This document shows positions 45,335-57,600 of a DNA stretch of 64,000 nt, piece by piece (the first letter of the stretch is position 1; each line of letters starts with the position of its first letter). The position numbers were made by a program, and so were the translations under genes. Source of the DNA: Certhia americana (lineage: Eukaryota; Chordata; Aves; Passeriformes; Certhiidae); NCBI GenBank assembly GCA_018697195.1, contig JAGMWU010000074.1:132415-196414 (forward strand). The letters run 5' to 3'. The notes under the pieces were generated by a model, which had not been told where the DNA came from, searched no databases, and worked only from the letters and a program-made list of their open reading frames with translations.

Positions 45335-48300
45335 GAAGAGGAAAACATAAAAGAAAAACAAAAGAAAACAAAGGCATTGTAAGGATCTCTGGGAGGAAGG
45401 GTGAATAAAAAGACAGCTCTTACTGGACTTCACAGCATTTGCTCCTTCCTCCCCCAGCTGGAGAGTCCAACAGCTGTCTTCATAACTACTGTCACTCAGG
45501 ATTTGAATAGTTTTACATAATCTGAACTGGAGTGGGGAATCGAAGCTTTTTGCTGGTCAAGTGGCAGGTGGGGAATTTAAGCTTTTATAACAGGACCACA
45601 ATTGCTGCTCCCACAGGGATTTTCTTCTACTGTCTATTGATTTATTATAAGCTTTAAAGTAAAGACTCAGGGATTAAAGCAGGGGTGAGAGGTGATATTC
45701 TGAAAGTCAGAGGGGTGAAGATGTAGAGGAAATACAGATCTATCGTGCTGCTGTGTGCTGGCCCAGATGCATGGCCCGTGTGCCCTGTTTGTGACCCCTG
45801 TGTGGAGGAGAAGCATTTAAGCTGCTGGGTCACCAGCTGACATGAGGAGAAGCTGCTATTTTAATTATGTGACTTTGGTTTTAATTCTATTTTTTTCTCT
45901 ATTTTTTATTATAGAAATACTAGCCTAGCCTCATGTTTTCTCAGCTCTAGCCACAGTCCATGCCTTTGTCATAACTGTGTCACCTGAGAACTGACTTTTC
46001 CAAGATACTCTCCACTGGCAAGAACTTCTGGGGGTCACCTGAGCTCCCACAAACTCATTCGCCTCGGCTGAGGGCCTATCACAAACCTAATGGCAATGTC
46101 TGAAACAAATCACAGTTTAGGAGATGTAGATCTAAGAGAACATCAAAGGAATCATGGAGTACACTGCTTTATAATTATATAGGGTCAGTGTAGTGCAGGT
46201 TTTTCTGAATAATACCTCAGTGGAAGATAGGAAAATTACTCCAGCCTTAAGCAAATACAGTAAACTAAACAGAGCTGGAATTAAAGCAAAAAATACACAT
46301 TCTCTTGCTTACGTTTAGCAGACTATCCCTGCTGTTTGCATTTGTTATGACATCAAACTTCAGGCGGCGGCATGTTTACATGTTAAAGCTAATGAATCTT
46401 GATTGCAGCAGACCTGCCCTTCAGCCTTCCTTTTCCTCTGTAGCATGCTGATTCCAGCCAGATTGTCTCTGGGCTTTGCTGCTCCACCACTCCCCTGGAC
46501 TCCAAGGTTGGGGTGATGAACTGCTTTTACACAAAGCAAACTTTCATTCACTGGGAACAGGTGCAAAGTGTCCTTTTGTGCAAACAGCTGGGAGTGCAGT
46601 AACCCATTCCTTGCCTGAAGTTACTTCATTTAAGGCTCATGGTGCAGGACAAATGGAGCTGGAACATACCAAGCAATGTTTTATACCTCTGCCCATTTGC
46701 TGTGGAAACATTTTGCCTTTGACTCATACCACTAAACAGCATTTTCGTCTTTTTTTGTCTTCAGTATGTACAGAACTACTTCACACTAAAAAAGTTTTAG
46801 ATTTCTTGCTACAGATAGATTATCTTTGTCTTCCAAGTTTCTACAGAAACCCTCTGTCCTCTGCTGCCAGGATCCAGTCAATATCTCTGAATATGGGAGG
46901 TCATCACGTAGGGAATCTTGTAACTCATTCAGCCATGTCCTCCCTTAGGCTCTGGGGTTCAGCAGAGAGCATCAGCCATTCTCTTCCTGTCCTAATGGGA
47001 AGACACACTAGTAACAAAATCGTCACTCTCTCAAGTGCACAGCTATGTACTTAAGTCTAAGTACAGTGGTTCCAGTAAATTCAAATGAAATAGTAGGAGA
47101 CAATAAAGCTCACATGCGTCTCAGTAGGAAGCATAATCTAGAAATAGCAGTAGAGTTTAAACTCAAGGCTGACCCCAATGTTTGTTTGATAACAATTTTT
47201 TCCTTATATTGGGTTCTATGGAAGATTTCATTATATTGGATTTTTTGCATGCAAGAAAATTGAAGACAATATATTTATACTTCCACAAACAGGAAGTGAG
47301 GAAAAATAGTGCCAAAGTAATGTTAAACCTATCAAAGAACCCCTGCAATCTGAACTATTCTATGGGACAACTCAAGGAATCTAGTAGCAGAGCAGACATT
47401 AAATTATTGCTTTTGAAAAAGCCATAGTATTTTATGGTTAACCATCTATAACAATTTTGCTTGATAGTTATAAAATGCATGTGTGTATTCAGCAGGAGTT
47501 TCACAGTGTCTTTAAAATCTAAAGGATTCTCTTTGAATTGAAATGACTAATTGAAAGCTGACATAAGTGCCAAGTATTGGTTATTGGAAATTTGAAATGA
47601 ATAAATTTTGATAAGCCGAAAGAATTATTGATTACTCTCACTGCTGCAGCGTCCTTTCTTCCAGGATACTCTGACATAACAGGAAGACAGATACTTGTGT
47701 CAGCATAACATCTCCTATCAAACTGGGAAATCATTAGCATCAAAAAGATGGTTCTAACAGCTTGTTATATTCCTGAGGGTATATTAGAATTATACGTAAG
47801 CAATGATGGCAGTTTGGGAGACATTTGCAATATTGACCTATTTTGATCATACTAGGACAACATGAGGAGCCTTGAAATTTTTACTGCATAAGGAGTATAT
47901 CTCAAAGTGCCCTTTTAGTCAGGTCAGAGCTGTCTCAAGCAAAATCCTTCTGAGAAGATGGGGAATTTTGCTTTAGTTTGGATGAGCTAATTACTATGTG
48001 TTATGTTTTGGTGATGTGTTGAGACATATTTTCCATACTTCACTCTTTCTAGTATGGATTAAATCCTACCTGTAGGTCAGGTCAGTGTTTCCTTCATCTT
48101 TTCCGCTCGTTTTCCAGTCAGGAGGAGCCACTGCCCTTCACCTTTTCTAGCAGGCTGGTAGGAGGAAGAATTTGGTGGTCTGTGCTGGGATGGCACAGGC
48201 ACGGCAGGAGGCAAGTTTGCAGCAAGATTTTCCTTGCTCCCTGGGTTGAAGAAGCATGTTGGATGGGAGTGCCCTAGGGACTGCAGTCCAGGCTCTTAGC

Positions 48301-48530
48301 GGCAAGTTGGACCATACAATCTTCCAGACTGGCACTTAGGAAGGCAGGGTTGAAGCCTTTTGTCTGACAGCCCAACACCACAAAAAGGAAGAGACCACAA
48401 GTGAGGTTAAAAGACAGTAAATCAAAAAGATGCTTTTCCCAGATATGTAAGTAAATATAGACTGACAGTGGATGTCACAGAGCTGTTTAGCACTAACTAA
48501 GGAAAAAAAATAGCAGCAAGAATTTTCAGA

Positions 48531-48619
48531 ACTATTATATTACTATATTATTATTATAATATAATAATTATATTATATTATAATCTATTATAATTATTAT
48601 ATTATTATAATTATTTTAA
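48531..48619. repeat. AT-only low-complexity block with self-complementarity
   Basis: About 89 bp of ATT/TAT units with almost no G or C. It is rich in short inverted repeats (TTATAATATAATAATTATAT and similar), so it can extrude hairpins. Confidence 0.85.
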
Positions 48620-49607
48620 AGAGGAAGTGAGTAAGAAAGAAAGCATATCTCATGCTGTAAGAGCTACTCAGCCTCTGACTGCTGGAAATGAGGGTGGTAT
48701 TTGGGACGTGCACTTCTGTGTTGACCTGGTTCTCTCCCACTCCATGCGGCCTATCTGCTGCTTGGCACTACTAAAGCTAACAGTGCTGTTCATATTGGAA
48801 TGTCTGAACCTTCCTATTTGCCTGCAGTTATTCTTATAACATCCTTTAACCTGTATTACAGCCCATGGGTGGTCCTTTCCCTGATGTTATTCCAGTCAAG
48901 GTCTGGGCAAAGCTGTACTTGAGTTCAATGAGGACAAGTGTCCACTCCTGACCAGGCAAGCTGCAATTCTAGAAAGAGTTGTTGAAAATAGTATTAGAGT
49001 GTACAGGAGGCTTCTCTGCAATGATAACACCAAGTAAGTATAAGAAGGAAACAATCAGAAGTCAGGGCATGCTGACTTGAGAATTGAGACTTGAGGGCCT
49101 TGAGAACATTCTTCTGTTAGAGGAATATTTGCTCATTCAAATAAATGCAGTGTGTCACATAAGACACAGCAGGTACTCAGTTATCAAAGTGACCTTGCTG
49201 TCAGTGTGCAAGCAGGAACCGATTTCAATGGTGTGTTTCAGCTTATCATCTGCATGCAAATACAATCAGTTTAGTGCAATATATAATTTACATAAAGTCT
49301 TATCTCTCTCAGCAAGAAATTTTGTAACTGTTATAAAGTAGTGTGATTTTCATGCCCAGAGTTTATAGACTTCTTCCTTTCTTTGCCTTGATTTTCACTT
49401 AAGTCAAAGGGAAGACCCAAAATAAAAAAAATAGAAAATATAACTCTAAAGTTAATAAACACAATAACTAGAGGAACTGGTGCAGAACTGGCACCTGCAA
49501 ATAACCTTAGGAATAATTAATTTGACTTCTCTTAGAGTTATTTTGGATCTGTTACTACTCTTTTGATGTTTGGCCAGACCATTTTAATCATTGAAAGAGA
49601 ATCATTC

Positions 49608-49640
49608 AAAAAAAAAAAAAAAAAAAAGGGGGGGGGGGGG
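49608..49640. repeat. A20G13 homopolymer junction
   Basis: About twenty A followed directly by about thirteen G. The exact lengths are the part of the sequence most exposed to sequencing error. Confidence 0.85.
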
Positions 49641-52014
49641 AATTTTGGTGCTAACTGGTTTTGTTTAGTGGTCTGCAATAGGGTGGTAATGGTAAATAAT
49701 CTCAACTACCTTGCAGCAGAGCTGTGGGGCTTATTTTAGATGAGGCTGCTGGGGATGTGCAGGTTCCTGGAGCTTTCAGAGATCTTTCTGGTTTGAGTTT
49801 CAATTGAGAAACAGCAAATTTTGTCTGGTTTAATCTTAAAGAGTTAGTAATTATATGTTTTTCTCTCACTGTCTGCCTATACCAGCAGGGCTAATAAAAT
49901 ATACCTGTAGTACTCTATTCATTGGTGAATTTACCAGAATTAGGAAATACAGCATTATGACTACCTGCTGCAGCATGTGCTTCCAGTCACACAACTGCAA
50001 AACAGCTGTTCCTTTGTTGCCCTGATCCAGTCATCACTGTAGATGCAAGTTAACTTTGGGCCAGGGAGAATGAGGGATGGGATCATTCAGCAATGTCATA
50101 TGAACTTCTTGGTGGTGAAGCCTAAAGCCAACATTTTGTTTGGTTACTTCATCATCATGTATTGAGGTTTTCTTCCCAGAAAATTGAAATAGAAGGTAGG
50201 GGTACCTCAAGTATTACCACTGTGTAGAAAGCATGTATCTACTGAGATGAGCTGGCATAGCATCATTATGACCTAAAACCCCTCCAACCCTAAAATAACA
50301 GTGAAAAAAGAAAACCATATTGATTCATATAATACAAGGTTGACAGAGACATCAAGGATAAATTGGGATAACTTTTCATGGGAAAAAAAAAATTCTGTCA
50401 GAAGCATCTTTTTCTAGCAGATCCTTTAACACAGGAGGAGATGGTTTGATTAGGTGAGCAGAGCAGCTGATTTTGCCCTTGGAAGCTTGGACCTTTATAT
50501 CTGAAGATAAAGCTAAGCCGTCCTCACACCAGTGGTGCAGACCTTCTGACCAAGAGTGACCCATTTTGAAACAAAAGATGAAGACGACTACATGTGGAAA
50601 ACTAGAATCTGGCTTAGTAATTCTGTAGTGAAAGTGAGAGTGGAAAGCTGAGCACTGTATCTCTTGCTTGGCTATAAAAACAAAGTCAATAAGACAACCA
50701 GGAAATTATGAGTCCTTGCTCATGTAAGAGCCAAGATCAATGAGTACGAGACAGACCTTTGAGCTTTGTTGTTAGTCAGGATTTTCAAGGTGGCCAGCCT
50801 CCCTGCACAAGTAGGAGAAGCAAAAGGTTCAGAAGGGTTTGAGTTCCAGGCGGGATTTGCTGCCATTGGAAAGGGTGCAGAAGTCTGGAAAACTGCACAT
50901 GACAATCTCTCAAAGTCCTCAGGTCCCTGAGGCAGTTCTAACATGAGGTTCACAGATGCTCAAAGTCCTGTCTAGTGTCACCATAACACAATGCTTGCCA
51001 GGAGGCTGTGAGGCTAGCAGCCTTGCACAACACCTTCTTGTTTTGGGGGGGATTGGCATTTTCTCATTAAATTAATTAATCATAAAATTTTCATCCAGCT
51101 TTATTGTACCTCTAATGGTATTTCACTGAATATCTGTTCTAACTTGCACAAGTAAATGTGGGTAAAAATACTCTCAAACAGTGATGAGGACAGTTCTAAG
51201 GGGAAGAACATTACAACAGGGAATTTGTAAGAGGACATAAGTTTAGCTGTGATGGTTTCTAATAGATCAATGATTTGTGGACAGAGGACTGAAGAAGTTG
51301 TAAACTCACTCTCTGCAGTCTATCTTATCTTTTTCCTAATGTATTTACACTTTTTCTATTTGCTCTCTCTGTCTGCACGTTGCACTGCTTTGTGTCAGTC
51401 ACCAGAAACTTTTGCTCCTTAGGAAGTTTCTGTTTGCAATATCTGTGCTGTCTGAATTGACAGAAGTAATAGTTCATCACCCTAAAATGTAGCTTGCATT
51501 GCAGCAGTGATCTGGAAAGCCCCATACTTCCTTTGGTGCCCCAAGTTAAGATTTGCAGTAATCATGTGAACTGATTTCCCATGTTGTACCACATATGACT
51601 CATGGATGGGAATTTTCTATCAGATGTGTAGGAGTGGTGCAAACCAGGAGCTTTTACTCTGCTCTTATACATTGAATTTCACAATATTAGAAAGCATTTC
51701 TTTTACAGGAATAGCCACACTAAATCTACTTTTTGATTTGAAAATAAAATGAGAAATGTATTAAGGAATTTTTTTTGCTGTGTAGTAGCTGCGAAAAAGG
51801 GAAGTAGCTTTGCTAGAAATTAACTTCTGAAACACTAGCCCTTCCAATGAAGATCTGGGTCTTATCTTCTAAAGATGATATTACCAGGAATTAAAATAGC
51901 ATAACTCTGAAAGAAAGATCACTATGTGGGTTTTTTTTGCAAGGAATATTTAGCATGATTACTAAAAAGTTGCTAGGAAACACACTGGAAAACTACACTT
52001 CAAGGACTAGATTA

Positions 52015-52050
52015 TTAATATTATTAGTATTAGTATTAGTATTAGTATTG
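52015..52050. repeat. (TTAGTA)n hexanucleotide repeat
   Basis: Four to five tandem copies of TTAGTA/ATTAGT. It is not the telomere repeat TTAGGG. Confidence 0.85.
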
Positions 52051-53677
52051 CACTAATGATGAAGGACTATGGAATTAGTGACAATAAATGTAACTATATT
52101 GGTTTTGAAATACTTTCACCTTTCCTCTTATGTTATGTGAGAAAAAGTTAGAAACATACACTGTTTGTATTTCTATGACTTGCCATGTTCTGGGTTGAAT
52201 TTGAGTTTGAATTTATTAATTTAAAAAGAAATGTTTGAAAGTAACTAAAAAAATTGTTGGAATATTGTTCAGTCTAAGTTACTAAATTCCACAGACTCCC
52301 AAGATTATGCCCATTTTAGTATTGCTTTTGTTTGGAAAGATAGATTTGGAAAATAACAGTAGAAATAGTAGTAGAAATGCCCATACATGCATATACATGT
52401 TTGTTTGTGTGCTTTTAAACATGACATATACAGATTTGGATTGGAACACAAACTAGAAAAGAATGCCCGGTGGATATTGCTGAAATCCTGTTTGTGTAAC
52501 AAACAGCTATGGCACTCTAAGTTCAGACAGCGGCTTCTCAGCTCTAGAGGCTCCTGTCCAGTGTTCATCTACCTAGCCATCATATATATTTATAGAAAAT
52601 AACTTTCAACACTTTTATCTTCAAAGGTCTGTGCAAATACAAGCTCTCACAACCCTTTATTCCATTGGAGCTGAAGTTTATAACAAAGCCAGTAGCTAAT
52701 GTTGCCTGGACATTTTTGTTCTTAAAAGCTTTTTCAGCTGCCTAAAGATTGTGACATTTTGGGGCTAAAACTTTACTCTTTCTCTGGTCAGACTCTATGA
52801 TGAAACAATTGTCCATGATGCTCTCAGAACAAACTGCTTTCTCACAAAAGTCTGTGTATAAGTGATGGTTGCTGAATTCCAAGGAAGGAAAGTAGTTTGG
52901 GTGTTACTATTTGATAGAACTACATGGAAGGCCTTGAAAAGGACTGTTTTGGCTAAGCATGAAACAAGCCTTTGCAATAGTGAGATATGAGTCTTCCTGA
53001 GAAGAATGTTTGTCTGTTTGGGTCTTTGATGACTTGTCAAAACACTAGCTGATGGCACCAAGGGGGAAGAATCTTGTATTAGCAGAGAATGACATGAAGG
53101 TAATCTAGTAAGTGCTTCAGACACTGGATTCTGGACTCTCCCCTTCCTCCCATACAAATAGAAAGGAAATTAAAAGGAGAAAGGTGATACGAAAAGTATG
53201 AGAGAATATTCCTCTGTGATACTCCCTTTGCTTCCTAATATGATCACAACAGGAAGTTCTGCAGCAATAATGTTTCCAGTGAGATTATTGATAAAAATTG
53301 GAGGTGCTGAAAGAATAAGGAAGAAATAAGTCATGATGTTTGAAGAAATGTTTCAGTAGAAATATGGAGTAGAGTAAGATACTGAATAAAGCTGTTCTAG
53401 CTGTTCCTTTTTTTAATCAAAACTCTTCATCTCAGGCTGATGTTATTTGAATTTCTAACAGATATAGGAAAATGAATAAATGTAATAAATGAAGTAAAAT
53501 CCCTAGAAGTCTTGTCAGGCATGGCTGGGCACAGAGATGAACTGAATTTTGCTAGTAATATTTGACAAATTTCTGGTGTTGGTAAAGAATTACTCCTTGT
53601 GGAACACTTAATCAGATATAGCAGCCTGTCAGGTGTCACACTAGGGATTGAGATCCTGGAACAATTTATACTAACTG

Positions 53678-54660
53678 AATCACAGAATCATAGAATCACA
53701 GAATTATAGAATCAGAGAAGGTTTTGGGTTGGAAGAGACCTTTAAAGTTCATCTAGTCTAACCCCATAGGCATGGTTAGCTTTCACCAGATCAGGTTGCT
53801 CAAAGCCCCATACAAAATGGCCTTGAACAACGCAAGGGATGAGACATCCACAGATTCTGTGGGCAGCCTGTTCCAATGCCTCATCACTGTTATCTTAAAA
53901 GAGTTTCTCATGTCCAAACTAAATCTACCCTCTTTTTGTTTAAAACTTTTCCCCCTTTTACTATCATTACAAGCCTTGGTAAAATGTCTCCATCTTTCTT
54001 GTAAGGCTTTATGTGTTGAAAGGCTGCTATAAGGTCTCCTCAGAGCCTTCCCTTCTCTAGGATCAACAACCCCAACTCCCTCAGCTTTACTTTATAGGAG
54101 AGGTGTTCCACCCCTCTGAAGACTTTCATGACCCTTCTCTGCACCCTTTCTAACAGATCTACATCTTTCTGATCCTGGGGACGCCAGAGCTGGGTACAGT
54201 ACCACAGACAGGATTTTATGGGACCAGAGCAGAGGGGCAGAATCCTCTCTCTCAGCCTGGTAGCCACATTATTTTTGATGCAGTCCAGGACATGCTTGGC
54301 TCTCTGGGCTGCTAGAGCACGTGGGCATCTCATGTTGAATATTCCATCTGCCAGTACTCCAAGTCCTTCTCTACAGGGGTGCTCTCAATCCATTCAGTTC
54401 CCAGTCTGTACTGATACTGGGGATTGTCCCAACCTACATGCAGCACCTTGTACTTGGCCTTGTTGGACTTCAAAAGGTTTGCGTGTGTCCTTTTCCCAAG
54501 TCTGTCAAGGTCCTTCTGGATGGCATACCTTTCCTCCAGTGAATCGACTGCACCACTCATCTTTGGTGTCATCTTCAAACCTGCTGAAGGTGCATTCAAT
54601 CCCAATTCTATGTTATTGATAAAGATATTAAATAGGGTTGGTCCCAATACAGACCCTGGA
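53678..54660 (-). mobile_element. CR1 LINE 3' fragment with the reverse-transcriptase C-terminal region
   Basis: The plus strand opens with four imperfect copies of the CR1 tail unit (AATCACAGAATCATAGAATC onwards), then GGTTTTGGGTTGGAAGAGAC. Read on the minus strand, the 983-bp copy runs from the end of the reverse-transcriptase region through the 3' UTR to the tail. It is the longest CR1 here, 5' truncated and without target-site duplication, as is typical of the family. Confidence 0.93.
54040..54647 (-). pseudogene. CR1 ORF2 fragment (end of reverse transcriptase), frameshifted
   Basis: The minus-strand translation begins GPTLFNIFINNIE and continues with SGAVDSLEE, KAKYKVLHVGWDNPQYQYRL, CALAAQ-like AALAAQ-region residues (RALAAQRAKHVLDCIKNNVA), LWRPQDQKDVDLLERVQRR and LRELGLLILEKGRL. 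This is the standard C-terminal part of CR1 reverse transcriptase, which copies its own RNA into DNA at the target site. The copy is dead. The catalytic box, usually FADD, reads FEDD (codons 54568-54579) and only in a shifted frame, so compensating indels surround it. A further one-base loss near 54358-54363 splits the remainder into two frames. The N-terminal half is missing. Confidence 0.85.
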
Positions 54661-57600
54661 GAGAAAATAGAAGCTACTACTAGATATAATTATTACAAAT
54701 TGATTTTTGTCAATGAGATACAATGTATTTTGTCACTTCGTATTACTTTCCAGTCTCTCTTACTTTCCTGATTCTTGTTTCTTGCCAAAAAAGGGAGATG
54801 AAGACCAGATCACTCAGCTGTGGACTGGAAAACTGATTATGAGGTTGGTGGATAGATACATTTAGCTAGTATCTACCCAGGGAAATAGTTACATAGCCAT
54901 ATTTCATATTGGGTTGCTGAGACTAATTGTGCAGAGGGAATTGAATGTGGCATTTTTTATTATTTTAATAGCCTTGCATACTTGTCATGGTGAAATTCAA
55001 TCGGAAGTCAATTTCATACCCTGTCCCCTCTCTTGCCACAAATAAGCTTGAAAACAGAAATTAAAAAAAAAAAACAAAAAAAACCCAAAAAACCACAAAG
55101 GTTTAACTTTTGATGATCTACTGCGGTAATTAAAAAGAGCTCCAAGTTGACAATTATATTGTGATGAGACTTCAGTAAAACAGATACTGGAGGGAAGAGC
55201 TTTGGAGAGAGGAAGGGCCAGAGAAATCTGTGTGTTTTTCTCTGTCAGGTAACTATTGACAGACAACTACAAATATGATTGAAGCAGAATCTACTGCCAT
55301 GTTGAAAACACCATGTAGTCCACTTTCAGTCACCATATTTTGATATTCCCTTATTTATGCTGTGTTACAACTTAATTTTCATGTTGATGAAGGAAATGGT
55401 GGAACAGAGAAATGACCACCTCCCTTATGTTTGCTACTGCTTTTCTTGGAGTAGGCATACATGTCTTGGGAGACAGACTGCATTAAAATCAAGCCAGTTT
55501 TAATATGGTGCAAGCATGAGTCATATATTTAATTTAAAATAAAGAATTTTATTTGGTAGCTTGAACAAAACTACTGAAGAAAAGATCTCTTGCTGCAGAT
55601 ATCATCCTTTTAAATGGATGTAACCTCCCAACTGCCCACAGGCACTTCAATCTACCAGAATCTCCCCTTTCCTTGCACAGACTCTTGCATGCTTTTGAAT
55701 GGCTGCATGGCTGGCTAGTCAGTAATCTTGGGCAAGAATATCTTTGGTAGGAGAGGCAAATCCTCAAGAATGCCAGATAATTCCATGTGGCTGAGCTTAA
55801 CATGGTTGTGAAAAAATTGCTTATTTAAAGGAAACAATCATATAGTTCTCATTGATACAAGAGGGACTCTATAAGAACCAATCTCTACCAGGAGCAGGAA
55901 GAAAGATGTTTGTCCCAGAATATTTAGAAAGATCAGCTGTCCTAAAGATTAACAGCTCAAATTTGTGCTTGATCTTTGGGGCTTTTTGTTTCTGGTACTG
56001 AGTTGTTAAACAGTCTAGCAACAAAATAATGAAATATCTCTATTGAAAAGCTGCACTGTGGTTGGTCTCTGCATAACTTAGCAACTAATGAAGGCCTTTA
56101 AAGTTCAGTGCAGCCCTCAGTCTGTTACTAGAGGGAGAAATTTAAGACACTAGAAAGTCTATTTGCCTGGAAGCAGGACAGCATTGTGTGAGCAACTGCT
56201 CTCTCTCTCTTCATCCCTTCATTTTTCCTTTTTGTGTTTACCTATTCCTTCAGGCCAATACACTGGCCTGAGAGTAGCTGCCTGTCTAATAACTTATTCA
56301 ACAGCCTTCTAAAAAAGAAGCTACCCATGACTCATTTCACACTCCCCAGGCCCTGCATACAAATTGCATGAAAGCTCAATCATGTATGGAAACAGTTTTC
56401 TTTCCATTAAGGTAATTGGAATATCCTTTTCTAGTATTTGTCACAAGACTTGATTTTGTATTGCCAGGCAGCACTGGCTGGTGACTGTGCTGTACACCAA
56501 AACCACAGATTCTACTGCTAAGTTCCTCTCCTTTTTTACTGTGTAAGTCCCCAAAGTCACCCAGAATTTCATACAGAATACCAAAATTCTGTCTACATTT
56601 CCAACACCACTGAAGTTCATATTATCAGGGAAATTTTTCTAGCCCATTGCTAGTTTCCCCTAACACCAACCAATCAAAATGTGTATACAAAATATAATCA
56701 TCACAATGAAATATAAATCTCTTTTTCTTTAGGATTTTTAATTTTTTTAAATGTAGGTGTGAGCTTTGTTTAGCATGTACTTGAATAGACTTGTATTTAA
56801 CTGAAACATAATAAAATGATGGTGAAAGACTAAACTCTTCCATCCACATTGAGTATGACTGACATTAAACGGTATTTTAGATCAAAGTGGTATTTTTCTC
56901 CCTTAGGCTCATCTGCTTTTGGTGATCTGTTTTTTACTATATAATATTTTCATTTTCTCTGCTGACTGATGTTTCTGTACTGCAGAAGCAGGTCTCTGGT
57001 AATGGCTTTCTCCCACTGGAGAAAACTGGTTTTGTTTAACATTGCAGAAAGAAAAGGTAGACTGGATTTATGTCTTCAGTTGTTGGCTTCTACAAACAGC
57101 ACCAGGAAAGGATTTAGAAGTCTTAGAAAGGGTGGGGAGAGGAAAAGGAAAAAAAGGAAGCTTCAGGGGTTAATCAGCAAATAGCCAAAAGATGCCTGAA
57201 GTTAAGGGACTTGCAGACAGGTATAGACTACATAATTGCTCTTGGTAGTTTCCTGCAACTGGTGCTGAACCCTGTGGTTCTCCAGCTTGAATAGCATTTT
57301 CCTGAGAAATAGCCCAGTTTCAGAGTCCTAAGTAAATATCAGGTTCTCCTTTTCTGTCTTCACAGGGGTTTCCCCTCCTGTTTCAAGTCTGAACTAAGAT
57401 TTTTTTTTTAATATGCCCAAGAGATATGTTTGAATAATGAAGAATTTCAAAGCTGGGATTTTCCCTTTCATACCCTCAATAAAATTATAGCATTTCCAAT
57501 CCTATCTTAACTTAAGATATGTCCCATTCAGAGAGCTAATACATCCCAACACCACCAAACCCCAAAGAACATGCCTCTGAAATGAAGACTAGTACCTTCT

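Larger units (their letters stand above)
39879..53677. other. Non-coding DNA, no gene recognised
   Basis: Just past the candidate donor is a CT- and T-rich tract (39921-39964). The remainder is single-copy AT-leaning sequence with homopolymer and AT-rich repeats listed separately. The longest open frame (46476-47054 plus, 192 codons) has no recognisable domain and no consistent splice context, so I read it as chance. Confidence 0.55.

Noticed and set aside
46476..47054. 192-codon plus-strand open frame, the longest outside the repeats
   Set aside because: The translation is a low-information mix with many His, Cys and Ser residues. It has no recognisable family and no supporting splice or promoter signals. 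A protein search would be decisive.
52015..52050. TTAGTA repeats considered as interstitial telomere sequence
   Set aside because: The unit is TTAGTA, not TTAGGG.
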